Origin: Planctomycetaceae bacterium
Lineage (GTDB): Bacteria; Planctomycetota; Planctomycetia; Pirellulales; Pirellulaceae
NCBI GenBank assembly: GCA_016794985.1
Contig: JAEUIQ010000079.1
Coordinates: forward strand, 43,460 to 107,459
DNA length: 64,000 nucleotides
Direction of reading: 5' to 3'
Position 1 is the stretch's first letter. The number at the start of each line of letters is the position of its first letter. The position numbers and the translations under genes were made by a program. Below, one piece after another: positions 17,817 through 27,272 of the stretch. Under the pieces are notes generated by a model. The model ran no database searches. It was not told the DNA's origin and was given only the letters and a program-made list of their open reading frames with translations.

Positions 17817-19058
17817 TTAGCGTAGTCGAACCAAGATCTCGGGTAGCGTGGCTAGCAATTGTTCGACTTCTTCCTCTGTGTTGTAAAGATAGAAGCTTGC
17901 CCGCAAGCTATTGGGTATCGCGAAGTGTTGATGCAAAGGCATCGCACAGTGATGCCCGGCTCGCGTTGCGAAGCCGCGAAAATCCAAGAACTTGGCCAGA
18001 TCTTGTGAGTTTGTATCCTCGATGGTGAACGACACCAGTCCAACTCGAGTCCCTGAAGTTGGGCCCAATATATGAACGCCAGGGATCTCCGTTAGTCCGA
18101 GCAAGAAACGCGTAGCAAGTCGTTTTTCATGTTGATCAATTGCCTCTAGACCCAAGGTTTCGAGATAGTCGATCGCTGCGTGCAGCCCAATCGCCTCCAC
18201 AATCGCTGGAGTGCCTGCTTCAAACTTTGCCGGCAAACCGGCCGGTTTGAATCCGTCTTGGGTGACTGTCTCAATCATGCTGCCGCCGCCCAGAAATGGC
18301 GGCATGGCATCCAATAACTCTTCCCGCCCATACAAAACACCAATTCCTGTTGGCCCGACCATCTTGTGACCACTAAACACCAGAAAGTCACAGCCCAATT
18401 CTTGGACATTGACGGGCATGTGTGGAACCGCTTGCGCCGCGTCGACCATTACAACAGCTCCAACCGCATGGCTCCATTCGCACAACTTTGCAATCGGATT
18501 GATCACACCCAACACGTTGGAGGCCATCGTGATCGCAACCAACTTTGTCCGCGAATTCAAGTGAGACTGGAACTGCTCCAAGTCCAGACTCCCGTCGTCA
18601 TGCAAACCAACCCATCGCAACGTGATTCCCTGGCGCGCGGCCAACTGTTGCCACGGCACAATATTGCTGTGGTGTTCCATCACACTCAGCATTACCTCGT
18701 CACCTGGTTGCAATCGCTCGCCGTAACTGTGAGCCACCAAATTGATGGCAGCCGTTGTACCGCTGGAAAAGATAATCTCATTGGTATGACGCGCGCCCAA
18801 GAATTGCCGCACCCTTTCGCGAGCCTGTTCGTAGCGGACCGAAATTCGTTCGCTAAGTGTATGATTTCCGCGATGCACATTGGCGTAGTCGGAACGATAG
18901 CAATCAGCCATCGCTTCGACTACCGAGTTTGGCCGTTGCGTCGAGGCTGCATTGTCAAAGTAAATTAACGGGCGGTTGCGATGCACGTTTTGAAATAGGA
19001 TTGGGAAGTCTTGTCGTACCACTTCCGCATCGAAAGATTTCTGTGATTCGGCCAACAT
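17817..19058 (-). CDS. sufS: Cysteine desulfurase SufS (group II)
   Basis: 413 residues, ATG start. A PLP enzyme of fold type I that takes sulfur from cysteine for Fe-S cluster assembly. The PLP lysine is Lys232 in SGHKMVGPTG, the N-terminal IYFDNAAST is typical, and the active cysteine is Cys371 in RAGHHCAMPLH, the group II (SufS) form. No sufB, C, D, E or U gene is in the window; upstream on the same strand are the GltBD genes, an Fe-S enzyme. It starts 80 bases after the preceding oxidoreductase, so it may be the last gene of that transcript. Confidence 0.93.
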   Translation of the reverse strand: MLAESQKSFDAEVVRQDFPILFQNVHRNRPLIYFDNAASTQRPNSVVEAMADCYRSDYANVHRGNHTLSERISVRYEQARERVRQFLGARHTNEIIFSSGTTAAINLVAHSYGERLQPGDEVMLSVMEHHSNIVPWQQLAARQGITLRWVGLHDDGSLDLEQFQSHLNSRTKLVAITMASNVLGVINPIAKLCEWSHAVGAVVMVDAAQAVPHMPVNVQELGCDFLVFSGHKMVGPTGIGVLYGREELLDAMPPFLGGGSMIETVTQDGFKPAGLPAKFEAGTPAIVEAIGLHAAIDYLETLGLEAIDQHEKRLATRFLLGLTEIPGVHILGPTSGTRVGLVSFTIEDTNSQDLAKFLDFRGFATRAGHHCAMPLHQHFAIPNSLRASFYLYNTEEEVEQLLATLPEILVRLR

Positions 19059-19138
19059 ATTGTGCCTAACAAATTTGTAGAGCCAGTTCTCCCGAACGGG
19101 CTCGTTGGGTGGTTCGAGATTCCGCCGACGTGGTATGC

Positions 19139-20092
19139 CTAACAGTGCTTTGCTTCAGTACCAGGAACCTGCGGTGGTTTCGGAGCCGGTCCATTCGGCC
19201 AGGAAACATTCGACAAGCGAGCCAAGGCCAGAAGCAAAGCTTGAGTCCCATTCCGCTCCCACCCGGCAACGGCGGTCGCTACGTACAATTGTTCGGCCAA
19301 GGCCAATCCGGGCAAGACCAGCCCCATTCGCTTTGACTCGGCGAGCGCGATTCCCAAGTCTTTGATCAAATGTTCTACAAAAAAACCGGGGCGGAAGTCA
19401 CCCGACAACATGCGCGGCGTCAAATTGGACAACGACCAACTTCCTGCCGCGCCCGCTGAGACACTCTTGAGAACCGTTTCCAAATCCAACCCCGCCCGAT
19501 AACCATACAGCAATGCTTCGCAGATTCCGACCATTCCAGAAGCGATCAAGATCTGGTTGACCATTTTGGTGTGTTGCCCGCTTCCTGCCGGCCCTTGATG
19601 CTGGATCGTGCGCCCCAGCAATGAGAACAGCGGCAGGGCCGATTGAAGTATGTCGGCCTTGCCACCGACCATGATGGACAGCGCCGCGGAGCGGGCCCCA
19701 ACATCGCCGCCCGAAACCGGAGCGTCCAATGCTTCGCAACCCTGGGCTGCGGCATGCTCGGCGATCTCGCGAGCCAAACCGGGTTCACTAGTCGTCATGT
19801 CGATGATCAACCCGCCAGGTCTTAACCCAGCCAGTACGCCATTCGATCCCAGAATCGTCTCGCGAACGTCTTGGGGATAGCCAACCATGGTCACAACAAT
19901 GTCGCTGTCTTGGGCGACTTCTCGCGGACTCGCCGCCCAAGTCGCACCTGAATTCACCAAAGCAGTGGCTTTCTCCGGAGTCCGATTGTAAACCGTGATC
20001 GAGTACCCCGCATCCAAAAGGTGACGGCACATGCTCTGGCCCATCACACCGGTACCAATCCAACCAACGCGAGTATTTTGAGGAGAAGTCAC
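19139..20092 (-). CDS. 3-hydroxyisobutyrate dehydrogenase-family NAD(P)-dependent reductase
   Basis: 317 residues, ATG start. The N-terminal Rossmann fold has WIGTGVMG (11-18); the substrate motif DAPVSGGDVGA is at 123-133; the catalytic lysine is Lys176 in GSGQHTKMVNQ. The family includes 2-hydroxy-3-oxopropionate (tartronate semialdehyde) reductase GarR, 3-hydroxyisobutyrate dehydrogenase and glyoxylate/succinate-semialdehyde reductases; sequence alone does not separate these. It lies 33 bases after mobB on the same strand. The C-terminus is Pro-rich and probably disordered. Confidence 0.85.
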   Translation of the reverse strand: MTSPQNTRVGWIGTGVMGQSMCRHLLDAGYSITVYNRTPEKATALVNSGATWAASPREVAQDSDIVVTMVGYPQDVRETILGSNGVLAGLRPGGLIIDMTTSEPGLAREIAEHAAAQGCEALDAPVSGGDVGARSAALSIMVGGKADILQSALPLFSLLGRTIQHQGPAGSGQHTKMVNQILIASGMVGICEALLYGYRAGLDLETVLKSVSAGAAGSWSLSNLTPRMLSGDFRPGFFVEHLIKDLGIALAESKRMGLVLPGLALAEQLYVATAVAGWERNGTQALLLALARLSNVSWPNGPAPKPPQVPGTEAKHC

Positions 20093-20125
20093 TTCACAAA
20101 TCCAAAGGTGCTGCCGATGGCGTTT

Positions 20126-20644
20126 TCAATATTTCCGACTCTCCACCTTGAGTCGAAACAGCACCCAATCCGCCAAGGATTCGATTGCTGTAGGTAACAA
20201 AGTAAATCGCGGAGGATTCAATGTCAAAGACGCTGCCGTAACGACGACCTCAACGCCAGCATCGGTTTCGAAGATTGGTGCCGTTCCCAGTTCTTCACGC
20301 CACACCTCGATCTTGGGCGCCGTCGCTGCCAAATTACCTTCCACGATCACAAGATCGCAATCACCATACAAAGGCGAGATTTCATCGTATCTCACTTCGG
20401 AATCCGCCGCGCCTTGAACCGGCAAGAAAACCGCGCTCAGTTGATGCGATAGGACTCCGACCCGAACGGACCCAGATTGCCGGTGCTGCCATGAGTCCTT
20501 ACCTGGAGTATCCAGCTCATGTTGGTGGTGGGTGTGCTTGATGGTGCCGACACGGAACCCGCGTTGAGACAATTCTCGAACTAATTCCGTTACTAACCGA
20601 GTCTTGCCATGATTCTTGCGTCCAATGACATGAACTCGTTTCAT
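20126..20644 (-). CDS. mobB: Molybdopterin-guanine dinucleotide biosynthesis protein MobB
   Basis: 172 residues from the ATG at 20644; a TTG lies directly before it. MobB is a P-loop GTP-binding adapter for the MobA-catalysed attachment of GMP to molybdopterin. The P-loop GRKNHGKT is at residues 8-15, followed by GTIKHTHH, the typical switch region, and DLVIVEGN further on. It starts 18 bases after gltD stops, so it shares that transcript, but no MobA or molybdoenzyme gene is in the window. Confidence 0.87.
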   Translation of the reverse strand: MKRVHVIGRKNHGKTRLVTELVRELSQRGFRVGTIKHTHHQHELDTPGKDSWQHRQSGSVRVGVLSHQLSAVFLPVQGAADSEVRYDEISPLYGDCDLVIVEGNLAATAPKIEVWREELGTAPIFETDAGVEVVVTAASLTLNPPRFTLLPTAIESLADWVLFRLKVESRKY

Positions 20645-20662
20645 CAAACCATTCCTAAACGC

Positions 20663-22138
20663 TTAACTCACCAAGGTTGCCAGGTATTGCTGCACAACAA
20701 AGGCCGCGTCACGTCCTTCACGCATGGCCCACACGACCAAGCTTTGCCCCCGACGACAATCGCCGATCGAAAACACACCCGGAAGATTGGTCGTAAATTC
20801 CCCAAGGCTGGCTTGGATGTTGCCGCGTTGGTCCCGTGCCAATCCCAATCGCTCCGCAATGTTGGCCTCTGGTCCGACAAACCCTAACGCCAAGAACACC
20901 AGATCGGCTGGCAACACTCGTTCACTTCCTGCGACCGGCGAGAACGGCGCTCCAGGCGACGGTCTCGTCCAATCGACTTGCTGAACACGAAGTCCCGTCA
21001 AACGTCCTTGCTCATTGCCAAGGAACTCCAGCGTTTGAACTCCAAACTGACGCGGATCATTGCCAAAGATCGCGGCAGCTTCCTCATGGCCATAGTCCAC
21101 TCGAAACACGCGTGGCCATTGCGGCCAAGGATTGTTGGCGGCGCGAACGTTAGGGGGCTGTGGCACAATCTCTAAGTTCACCAAACTGCGACATCCATGG
21201 CGGACGGAGGTTCCGAGACAATCGTTTCCCGTATCACCGCCCCCAATCACCACGACGTTCTTGCCTCGCGGATCAATAAAGGTGCGATCTGCAAATTGCG
21301 AGTTCAACAGGCTCTTGGTATTGCCCACCAAGTACTCCATCGCAAAGTGGACACCCTGCAATTCGCGACCAGGAATCTTCAGATCCATGGGTCGAGTCGA
21401 CCCGAGCGCCAACACCAGGGCGTCGTGCTCCGCCCGCAAGGCAGCCACGTCGCAGTCTTTGCCAACTTCAACGCCGGTTACGAATTGGACACCTTCGGCG
21501 GCCATCTGATCGACGCGACGTTGGACGATGCCTTTATCCAACTTCATGTTTGGAATGCCATACATTAGCAAACCGCCAATCCGGTCGTCCCGCTCAAAAA
21601 CGGTGACTTCGTGTCCCATGCGACGCAAGCCCTGCGCGCACGCCAAGCCGGCAGGCCCCGACCCAACAATCGCAACTTTGCGGCCACTGGACTTTTGTGG
21701 TGGCTTGGGAGCGACCCACCCCTCATCCCATGCGCGATCAATGATCTCACATTCAATCGACTTGATGGTCACCGGCGGCTCGTTGATTCCCAAACAGCAA
21801 GAACCTTCGCACGGTGCTGGGCAGACTCGACCAGTAAACTCAGGAAAAGGATTCGTCTGATCCAAGCGATCGTAGGCCGCCGCCCAGTCGTCGCGATAGA
21901 CCAAGTCGTTCCATTCTGGAATAAGATTGTTGAGCGGGCACCCCGCGGCCATGTTCGCAATCAGACCACCCGTGTGACAAAAGGGAATCCCGCAGTTCAT
22001 GCAACGAGCCCCTTGTTGCTGCAACACCGTCAACGGCAGACGATTCTCGAACTCACCAAAATCTTGAACTCGCTGATCCGGGGCGCGTTTCTTGGCAGTT
22101 TGCCGAGCGAATTCCATAAAACCCGTAGGTTTTCCCAT
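20663..22138 (-). CDS. gltD: Glutamate synthase small subunit
   Basis: 491 residues, ATG start. The beta subunit of NADPH-glutamate synthase passes electrons from NADPH through FAD and two 4Fe-4S clusters to GltB. Cluster ligands are visible at Cys46, Cys49, Cys54 and Cys67, and in CPAPCEGSCC (106-115). The FAD loop VGSGPAGLA is at 158-166, and an NADPH loop (VVIGGGDTGND) occurs in the second half. It begins 33 bases after gltB, as expected for the operon. Confidence 0.95.
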   Translation of the reverse strand: MGKPTGFMEFARQTAKKRAPDQRVQDFGEFENRLPLTVLQQQGARCMNCGIPFCHTGGLIANMAAGCPLNNLIPEWNDLVYRDDWAAAYDRLDQTNPFPEFTGRVCPAPCEGSCCLGINEPPVTIKSIECEIIDRAWDEGWVAPKPPQKSSGRKVAIVGSGPAGLACAQGLRRMGHEVTVFERDDRIGGLLMYGIPNMKLDKGIVQRRVDQMAAEGVQFVTGVEVGKDCDVAALRAEHDALVLALGSTRPMDLKIPGRELQGVHFAMEYLVGNTKSLLNSQFADRTFIDPRGKNVVVIGGGDTGNDCLGTSVRHGCRSLVNLEIVPQPPNVRAANNPWPQWPRVFRVDYGHEEAAAIFGNDPRQFGVQTLEFLGNEQGRLTGLRVQQVDWTRPSPGAPFSPVAGSERVLPADLVFLALGFVGPEANIAERLGLARDQRGNIQASLGEFTTNLPGVFSIGDCRRGQSLVVWAMREGRDAAFVVQQYLATLVS

Positions 22139-22171
22139 GCTGTTCTATCCTTCGTTTCTTCACTGTCGAAG

Positions 22172-25100
22172 TTAGCGGACCGGTTCCAGTTGCTGACGAG
22201 TTGCGATGCCCTGTTGCATTGCCTTGAGATAATCGACAGGCATCACCCGACGAAATTTGCCTAGGACTTGTGGCCATTGATCGAGGATCCGCGAGGCAAC
22301 TTCCGACCCGGTATACATCTGGTGCCGACGAATCAATTCGCGCAATTCGGCCATGTCTTCCTCCGAGCGTATTTCTTCGATCTGTACCGTTTCAAGATTG
22401 CAATTCTTGATCAACTGATCGTCCGCGTCGTAGACAAAGGCAATTCCACCGGACATCCCGGCTGCGAAATTACGTCCGGTGGGCCCCAAAACGACAACAC
22501 GTCCGCCCGTCATGTACTCGCAACCATGGTCGCCGACTCCCTCGACCACGGCGATGGCACCGCTATTGCGAACGGCAAATCGTTCGGCGGCAATTCCGCG
22601 AAAGAATGCCATGCCGCTCGTGGCACCAAACAATGCCACGTTGCCGATCAAAATATTCTCTTCGGGAACCAAAGGCGATTCGGCAGGTGGATAGACGATC
22701 AAGCGTCCACCGCACAATCCCTTGCCCACGTAGTCGTTCGCATCGCCTTCCACTTCGAGGGTCACCCCACGAGTTACCCAGGCCCCGAAACTTTGCCCGG
22801 CAGATCCGTAAAACTTGATGTGCAACGTTCCGTCAGGCATTCCCAGATCGTTGTACCGCTTGGTCACTTCATGAGATAATAAAGCACCTGTCGTCCGATC
22901 GGTGTTGTGAATTGGAAGTTCGAACCGCGTCTTGCGGTACTGCAAAATCGCGTTCTTGCCCATCTCCTGCAAACGGACGTCCAAGACAGTTTCCAACTCG
23001 TGGTTTTGACTTTCTGAGTGGCAGACGTTCAGATTCAAACCACCTCCGTGCCCGAGGACCGCGGACATGTCCAAAGACTTGGCTTTCCAATGATCGATGC
23101 TGGAATCCCATTCCAACAAATCACTGCGCCCAACCATCTCATCAATCGTTCGAAACCCAAGCTCCGCCATCCATTGACGAGCCTCCTCGGCGACCATGAA
23201 GAAATAGTTGATCACATGTTCTGGCTGGCCCGCAAACTTCGCCCGCAGTTTGGGATCCTGCGTGGCAATCCCGACCGGGCAAGTGTTCAAGTGACACTTA
23301 CGCATCATTAGGCATCCCAGCACGATCAAAGGTGCGGTGGCAAACCCGTACTCTTCGGCGCCCAGCAACGTGGCGACAACCAAGTCGCGCCCGGTCTTGA
23401 GCTGCCCATCGGTTTGCAAGCGAATTCGACTCCGTAATCCATTGGCGACCAACGCTTGGTGGGTCTCCGCCAAACCCAGTTCCCACGGCAGTCCGGCGTA
23501 TTTGATACTGGTCAACGGCGAGGCGCCCGTTCCACCGTCGGCACCGGCAATCAAGATGTTGTCCGCTTTGGCTTTGGCCACACCGGACGCGATCGTCCCC
23601 ACGCCCACCTCCGAAACCAGCTTCACGCTGACACGCGCCGCAGGATTGGTATTCTTCAGATCAAAAATCAATTGCGCTAGATCTTCAATCGAATAAATGT
23701 CGTGATGCGGCGGTGGGCTGATCAAACCGACCCCCGGGGTACTGTGTCGAGTCGCGGCAATCGTCGTGTTGACTTTGTGACCCGGCAATTCACCGCCTTC
23801 ACCGGGCTTGGCACCTTGAGCAATCTTGATTTGCAATTCGTCCGCATTGGTCAAGTAATAAGCAGTCACCCCAAAGCGCCCGCTCGCGACTTGCTTGATG
23901 GCCGACCGACGTGAATCACCGCCCGACATCGGCAAGAACCGTCGCGGATCTTCGCCGCCCTCGCCTGTGTTGCTCTTGCCGCCCATGCGGTTCATCGCCA
24001 CCGCGAGACTCTCGTGAGCTTCGGCCGAAATTGAACCAAAACTCATCGCGCCCGTACAGATTCGACGTACGATCTCTCGCGCCGATTCAACTTCATCCAA
24101 CGGAATCGGTGTTTGCTGCTCTTTCCGAATGCGCAACAACCCTCGTAGATGGCAGTCGCGATTGGTCTCTTGATTGACGCGTTCGGCGAATCGCCAATAA
24201 GCAGCCCGATCGTTGCTTTGAGCCGCTTGTTGCAGGTCGGCAATGTTGAACGGGTTCCACGCATGCCGTTCGCCATCGCTCCGCCAATGATAATCACCCA
24301 AGTTCGGCAACCGTCGTGACTCGGCTTGCGAACGATCACCATAAGCCATTTGATGCCAGATGGCCGCTTCGGTTGCCAACACATCAAATCCGACGCCCGA
24401 AATTCGACTGGCCGAACCTGTAAAGGCGCGTTCCATCACCTCCGGACTTAACCCCAACGCTTCAAAAATCTGCGCACCTTTGTAACTGGGAAGCGTTGAA
24501 ATGCCCATCTTGGCCATGACTTTCAACATGCCTTTCCCAATCGCTTCGCGAAACGCGGACACGACGCTACTGGGCGACTTCACCGGCAGTTGCCCAGCTT
24601 CGTAAGCTGCGGCCAATGCTTGATACGCGAGATAAGGATAAATCGCATCCGCTCCATACCCAACCAACAAACAGAAGTGATGAACTTCCCTGGCTTCGCC
24701 GGTTTCGACAATCACGCCGACACGATTTCGCAATTGGCGTTTGATCAAGTGCTGATGCACCGCTCCTAAAGCCAGCAATGAACTGACGGCTACCCGGTGA
24801 GGCCCTACCGCTCGATCACTCAACACCAGGAACGAAACGCCCTGTAATGCGGCATGTTCAGCCTCGTGACACAATCGATCCAAGCATTGCTGCAAGGCCA
24901 CCCCTGCAGCTCGGTTGGCTTGGGGCATGCCCAGGGCCGACATTGACGTCGATCCGCCAGACGCCGCGTAAGTCATATCCAACGTCTGGACGCGCCAGGG
25001 TCGTGAGCCTTCTTCTTTGGTTTGACTATGGACTTCAATCTGACGGAGCGTCGAAAACTCACTCGGTGAGAGAATGGGATGGGGCACGCGCAACCGCCGC

Positions 25101-26854
25101 GCATGTTCGGCGGTAACTCCCAGCAAGTTATGCTCCGGTCCAATATGAGCCTCCAGCGACATCACGATCTCTTCGCGAATGGAATCGATGGGTGGGTTCG
25201 TCACCTGAGCAAACAATTGGCGGAAGTAATCGAACAGCAACCTCGGCTTGTGACTCAAGCAGGCCAGCGCCGCGTCATTGCCCATCGACCCGATCGGGTC
25301 CTTGTGCTGCTCGATCAATGGAATCAGAACCATCTCGACCGATTCGCGAGTGTAACCAGCCGCTGTCAGACGCTGGGTTAATTCGATCGGCGAATAGACC
25401 GGCGAATCCAATAAAGCATCACCCGGACCCCCGCTCGGAGAATTTCCGCTTGCCCGGGCCTCGGATGCTGCCGCCAATTCCGCAATACATAAACGTTGAC
25501 TCTTCAGCCATTCACCGTAGGGGCGACGGCCGGCCAAATCCGCCTTCAATTGCTGGTCATCAATGATCATGCCCTGTTCGAAGTCCACCAAGAACATTCT
25601 GCCAGGCTGCAATCGCCCTTTGCGAACGACATCGCGAGGCAAGACGTCCACCACCCCAACTTCGGAGGCCATGATCACGCGGTCGTCGCTCGTGACCCAG
25701 TAGCGGCTCGGACGAAGACCGTTGCGATCCAAGACGGCGCCAATGTAGCGACCATCGGTAAAGCTGATGCTGGCCGGTCCATCCCACGGCTCTTGGATCA
25801 GCGAATGAAAATCATAAAACTCGCGTCGAGCCGTCGGCATTTGCGTGTGATTCTGCCAAGCCTCGGGGATCATCATCATCACGGCTTCGGGCAAGGACCG
25901 CTGGGTCATCATTTGCAACTCCAGCGCATTGTCAAACGCTCCCGAATCACTAACATCCGGTTCAACAATCGGAAACAGCGACGACAATCGCTCACCAAAA
26001 TTCGGGCAATGCATCAGACTTTCGCGCGATCGCAACCAGTTCTTGTTGCCTTGCACGGTGTTGATCTCGCCATTGTGGCACATCCAACGAAGGGGCTGGG
26101 CTCGGTCCCAGCTCGGCAACGTGTTGGTCGAAAATCGCGAGTGGACCATCGCCAAATGACTGCGGTATCGCGGGTCCACCAAGTCCGAATAAAAGACCGG
26201 CAGTTGCTGCGTGGTAAGCATGCCTTTGTACACAACCACCTTGGTCGAAAGCGAACAAAGATAAAAACTCTTGCCCGGCGCTGCCCCCGCCTCGTTCAGG
26301 CGATGGGCGGCTCGTTTGCGCAGCGTGTAGAGACGTCGCTCTAGTTCCGTTGCTTCCAGCGACTCGTGACGAGCAGCGACGAAACATTGATAGATATTGG
26401 GCATCGCTTCGCGAGCCGTCCGACCCAAATCAGCCGCGTCTGGACACGTGGGCACAGGACGCCAACAAACAACGCGCAGCCCCAACTCCTCGGCGTAGCG
26501 ATCAAAGACCTGCATGCAATATTGACGGGTTGGATCATGCGTTGGGAAAAACACCAAGCCGCAACCATACTGATCTGCCGGAGGAAGCTCGACTTGCAAT
26601 TCTTCCCACAATTTGGCCCGGTAAAACTCATGCGGTTTCGCCGTCAATATTCCGGCGCCATCACCCGTGTTCGCTTCGCAACCGCAACCGCCGCGATGGT
26701 CCATCCGATGGAGCATCGTCAACGCATCCTTGACGATCTCATGGGAGCGCCGCCCTTTGATATGGGCAATGAAACCGACACCACAATTCTCGTGTTCCCA
26801 TTGTGGATCGTAAAACTCAGGAACCGATCGACCCCGATAAACTTGACCACTCAT
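22172..26854 (-). CDS. gltB: Glutamate synthase large subunit
   Basis: 1560 residues from the ATG at 26854. The enzyme converts glutamine plus 2-oxoglutarate to two glutamates. The class II glutaminase nucleophile is Cys24 (ENCGVGF), so a 23-residue propeptide must be removed. The central region, the FMN synthase domain (roughly 830-1200, with KLVSEVGVGTIASG and GADGGTGASP) and the GXGXG repeat domain (about 1290 on) follow in order. The 3Fe-4S ligands lie near residue 1180 in CLMMRKCHLNTC. Length and order match bacterial ferredoxin/NADPH GOGAT. It heads the gltB-gltD-mobB operon. Confidence 0.95.
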   Translation of the reverse strand: MSGQVYRGRSVPEFYDPQWEHENCGVGFIAHIKGRRSHEIVKDALTMLHRMDHRGGCGCEANTGDGAGILTAKPHEFYRAKLWEELQVELPPADQYGCGLVFFPTHDPTRQYCMQVFDRYAEELGLRVVCWRPVPTCPDAADLGRTAREAMPNIYQCFVAARHESLEATELERRLYTLRKRAAHRLNEAGAAPGKSFYLCSLSTKVVVYKGMLTTQQLPVFYSDLVDPRYRSHLAMVHSRFSTNTLPSWDRAQPLRWMCHNGEINTVQGNKNWLRSRESLMHCPNFGERLSSLFPIVEPDVSDSGAFDNALELQMMTQRSLPEAVMMMIPEAWQNHTQMPTARREFYDFHSLIQEPWDGPASISFTDGRYIGAVLDRNGLRPSRYWVTSDDRVIMASEVGVVDVLPRDVVRKGRLQPGRMFLVDFEQGMIIDDQQLKADLAGRRPYGEWLKSQRLCIAELAAASEARASGNSPSGGPGDALLDSPVYSPIELTQRLTAAGYTRESVEMVLIPLIEQHKDPIGSMGNDAALACLSHKPRLLFDYFRQLFAQVTNPPIDSIREEIVMSLEAHIGPEHNLLGVTAEHARRLRVPHPILSPSEFSTLRQIEVHSQTKEEGSRPWRVQTLDMTYAASGGSTSMSALGMPQANRAAGVALQQCLDRLCHEAEHAALQGVSFLVLSDRAVGPHRVAVSSLLALGAVHQHLIKRQLRNRVGVIVETGEAREVHHFCLLVGYGADAIYPYLAYQALAAAYEAGQLPVKSPSSVVSAFREAIGKGMLKVMAKMGISTLPSYKGAQIFEALGLSPEVMERAFTGSASRISGVGFDVLATEAAIWHQMAYGDRSQAESRRLPNLGDYHWRSDGERHAWNPFNIADLQQAAQSNDRAAYWRFAERVNQETNRDCHLRGLLRIRKEQQTPIPLDEVESAREIVRRICTGAMSFGSISAEAHESLAVAMNRMGGKSNTGEGGEDPRRFLPMSGGDSRRSAIKQVASGRFGVTAYYLTNADELQIKIAQGAKPGEGGELPGHKVNTTIAATRHSTPGVGLISPPPHHDIYSIEDLAQLIFDLKNTNPAARVSVKLVSEVGVGTIASGVAKAKADNILIAGADGGTGASPLTSIKYAGLPWELGLAETHQALVANGLRSRIRLQTDGQLKTGRDLVVATLLGAEEYGFATAPLIVLGCLMMRKCHLNTCPVGIATQDPKLRAKFAGQPEHVINYFFMVAEEARQWMAELGFRTIDEMVGRSDLLEWDSSIDHWKAKSLDMSAVLGHGGGLNLNVCHSESQNHELETVLDVRLQEMGKNAILQYRKTRFELPIHNTDRTTGALLSHEVTKRYNDLGMPDGTLHIKFYGSAGQSFGAWVTRGVTLEVEGDANDYVGKGLCGGRLIVYPPAESPLVPEENILIGNVALFGATSGMAFFRGIAAERFAVRNSGAIAVVEGVGDHGCEYMTGGRVVVLGPTGRNFAAGMSGGIAFVYDADDQLIKNCNLETVQIEEIRSEEDMAELRELIRRHQMYTGSEVASRILDQWPQVLGKFRRVMPVDYLKAMQQGIATRQQLEPVR

Positions 26855-27080
26855 TCGACACAAACCGTCTGGTTAATTTGACGCGAGCCACAACCCCGGG
26901 GGCAACCGTTGCGGCGCGGCTGCCAATTCCTACACCTCATCGGTAACCGGCTTTGCCGCCTCGCTGAGCGGACCAAAATCCAACTACCGACCAAGGTCGA
27001 AACCTATGAGATTAAGGTGCCGAATTCATGAAGTCAACGATTTTGTCAAGCGCAGCCTTTCAAGGATTCAGGTCACTTGA
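26855..27080. other. Region upstream of gltB
   Basis: 226 bases between gltB and the small open frame at 27081. It should contain the gltB promoter on the minus strand. No clear -35/-10 pair, riboswitch fold or terminator could be recognised by eye, and plus-strand open frames here have no ribosome binding site. Confidence 0.4.
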
Positions 27081-27272
27081 TCACGGTTGCTCTACTAGGG
27101 GACAATGGCAACCACTCGGGGCCAACAGGGCCGATTCAATCGCCTCAAGCATGTTCCGTTGGCGGCAAAAAAATTTATCCATCAGGAAGCCGGGAAGTTC
27201 CTCTGCTGTGCCCATCGCCAGGCAAGGTTTCCCCTGTTTCGTCCGTGCGACCAACACTCTTGAGTCGTTCAT
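27081..27272 (-). CDS. Possible small protein coupled to the CitG-like gene
   Basis: 63 residues from an ATG at 27272 that overlaps the stop codon of the upstream gene as TGATG, an arrangement that favours translational coupling. The sequence (MNDSRVLVARTKQGKPCLA at the start) has four cysteines and balanced composition, without a membrane segment. No family is recognised. The overlap is the main evidence, so this remains tentative. Confidence 0.4.
   Translation of the reverse strand: MNDSRVLVARTKQGKPCLAMGTAEELPGFLMDKFFCRQRNMLEAIESALLAPSGCHCPLVEQP

Noticed and set aside
17684..17820. tmRNA or other stable RNA around the tRNA-like segment
   Set aside because: The fold is complete as an 82-base class II tRNA with anticodon GGA; no tmRNA tag frame or second half is present.
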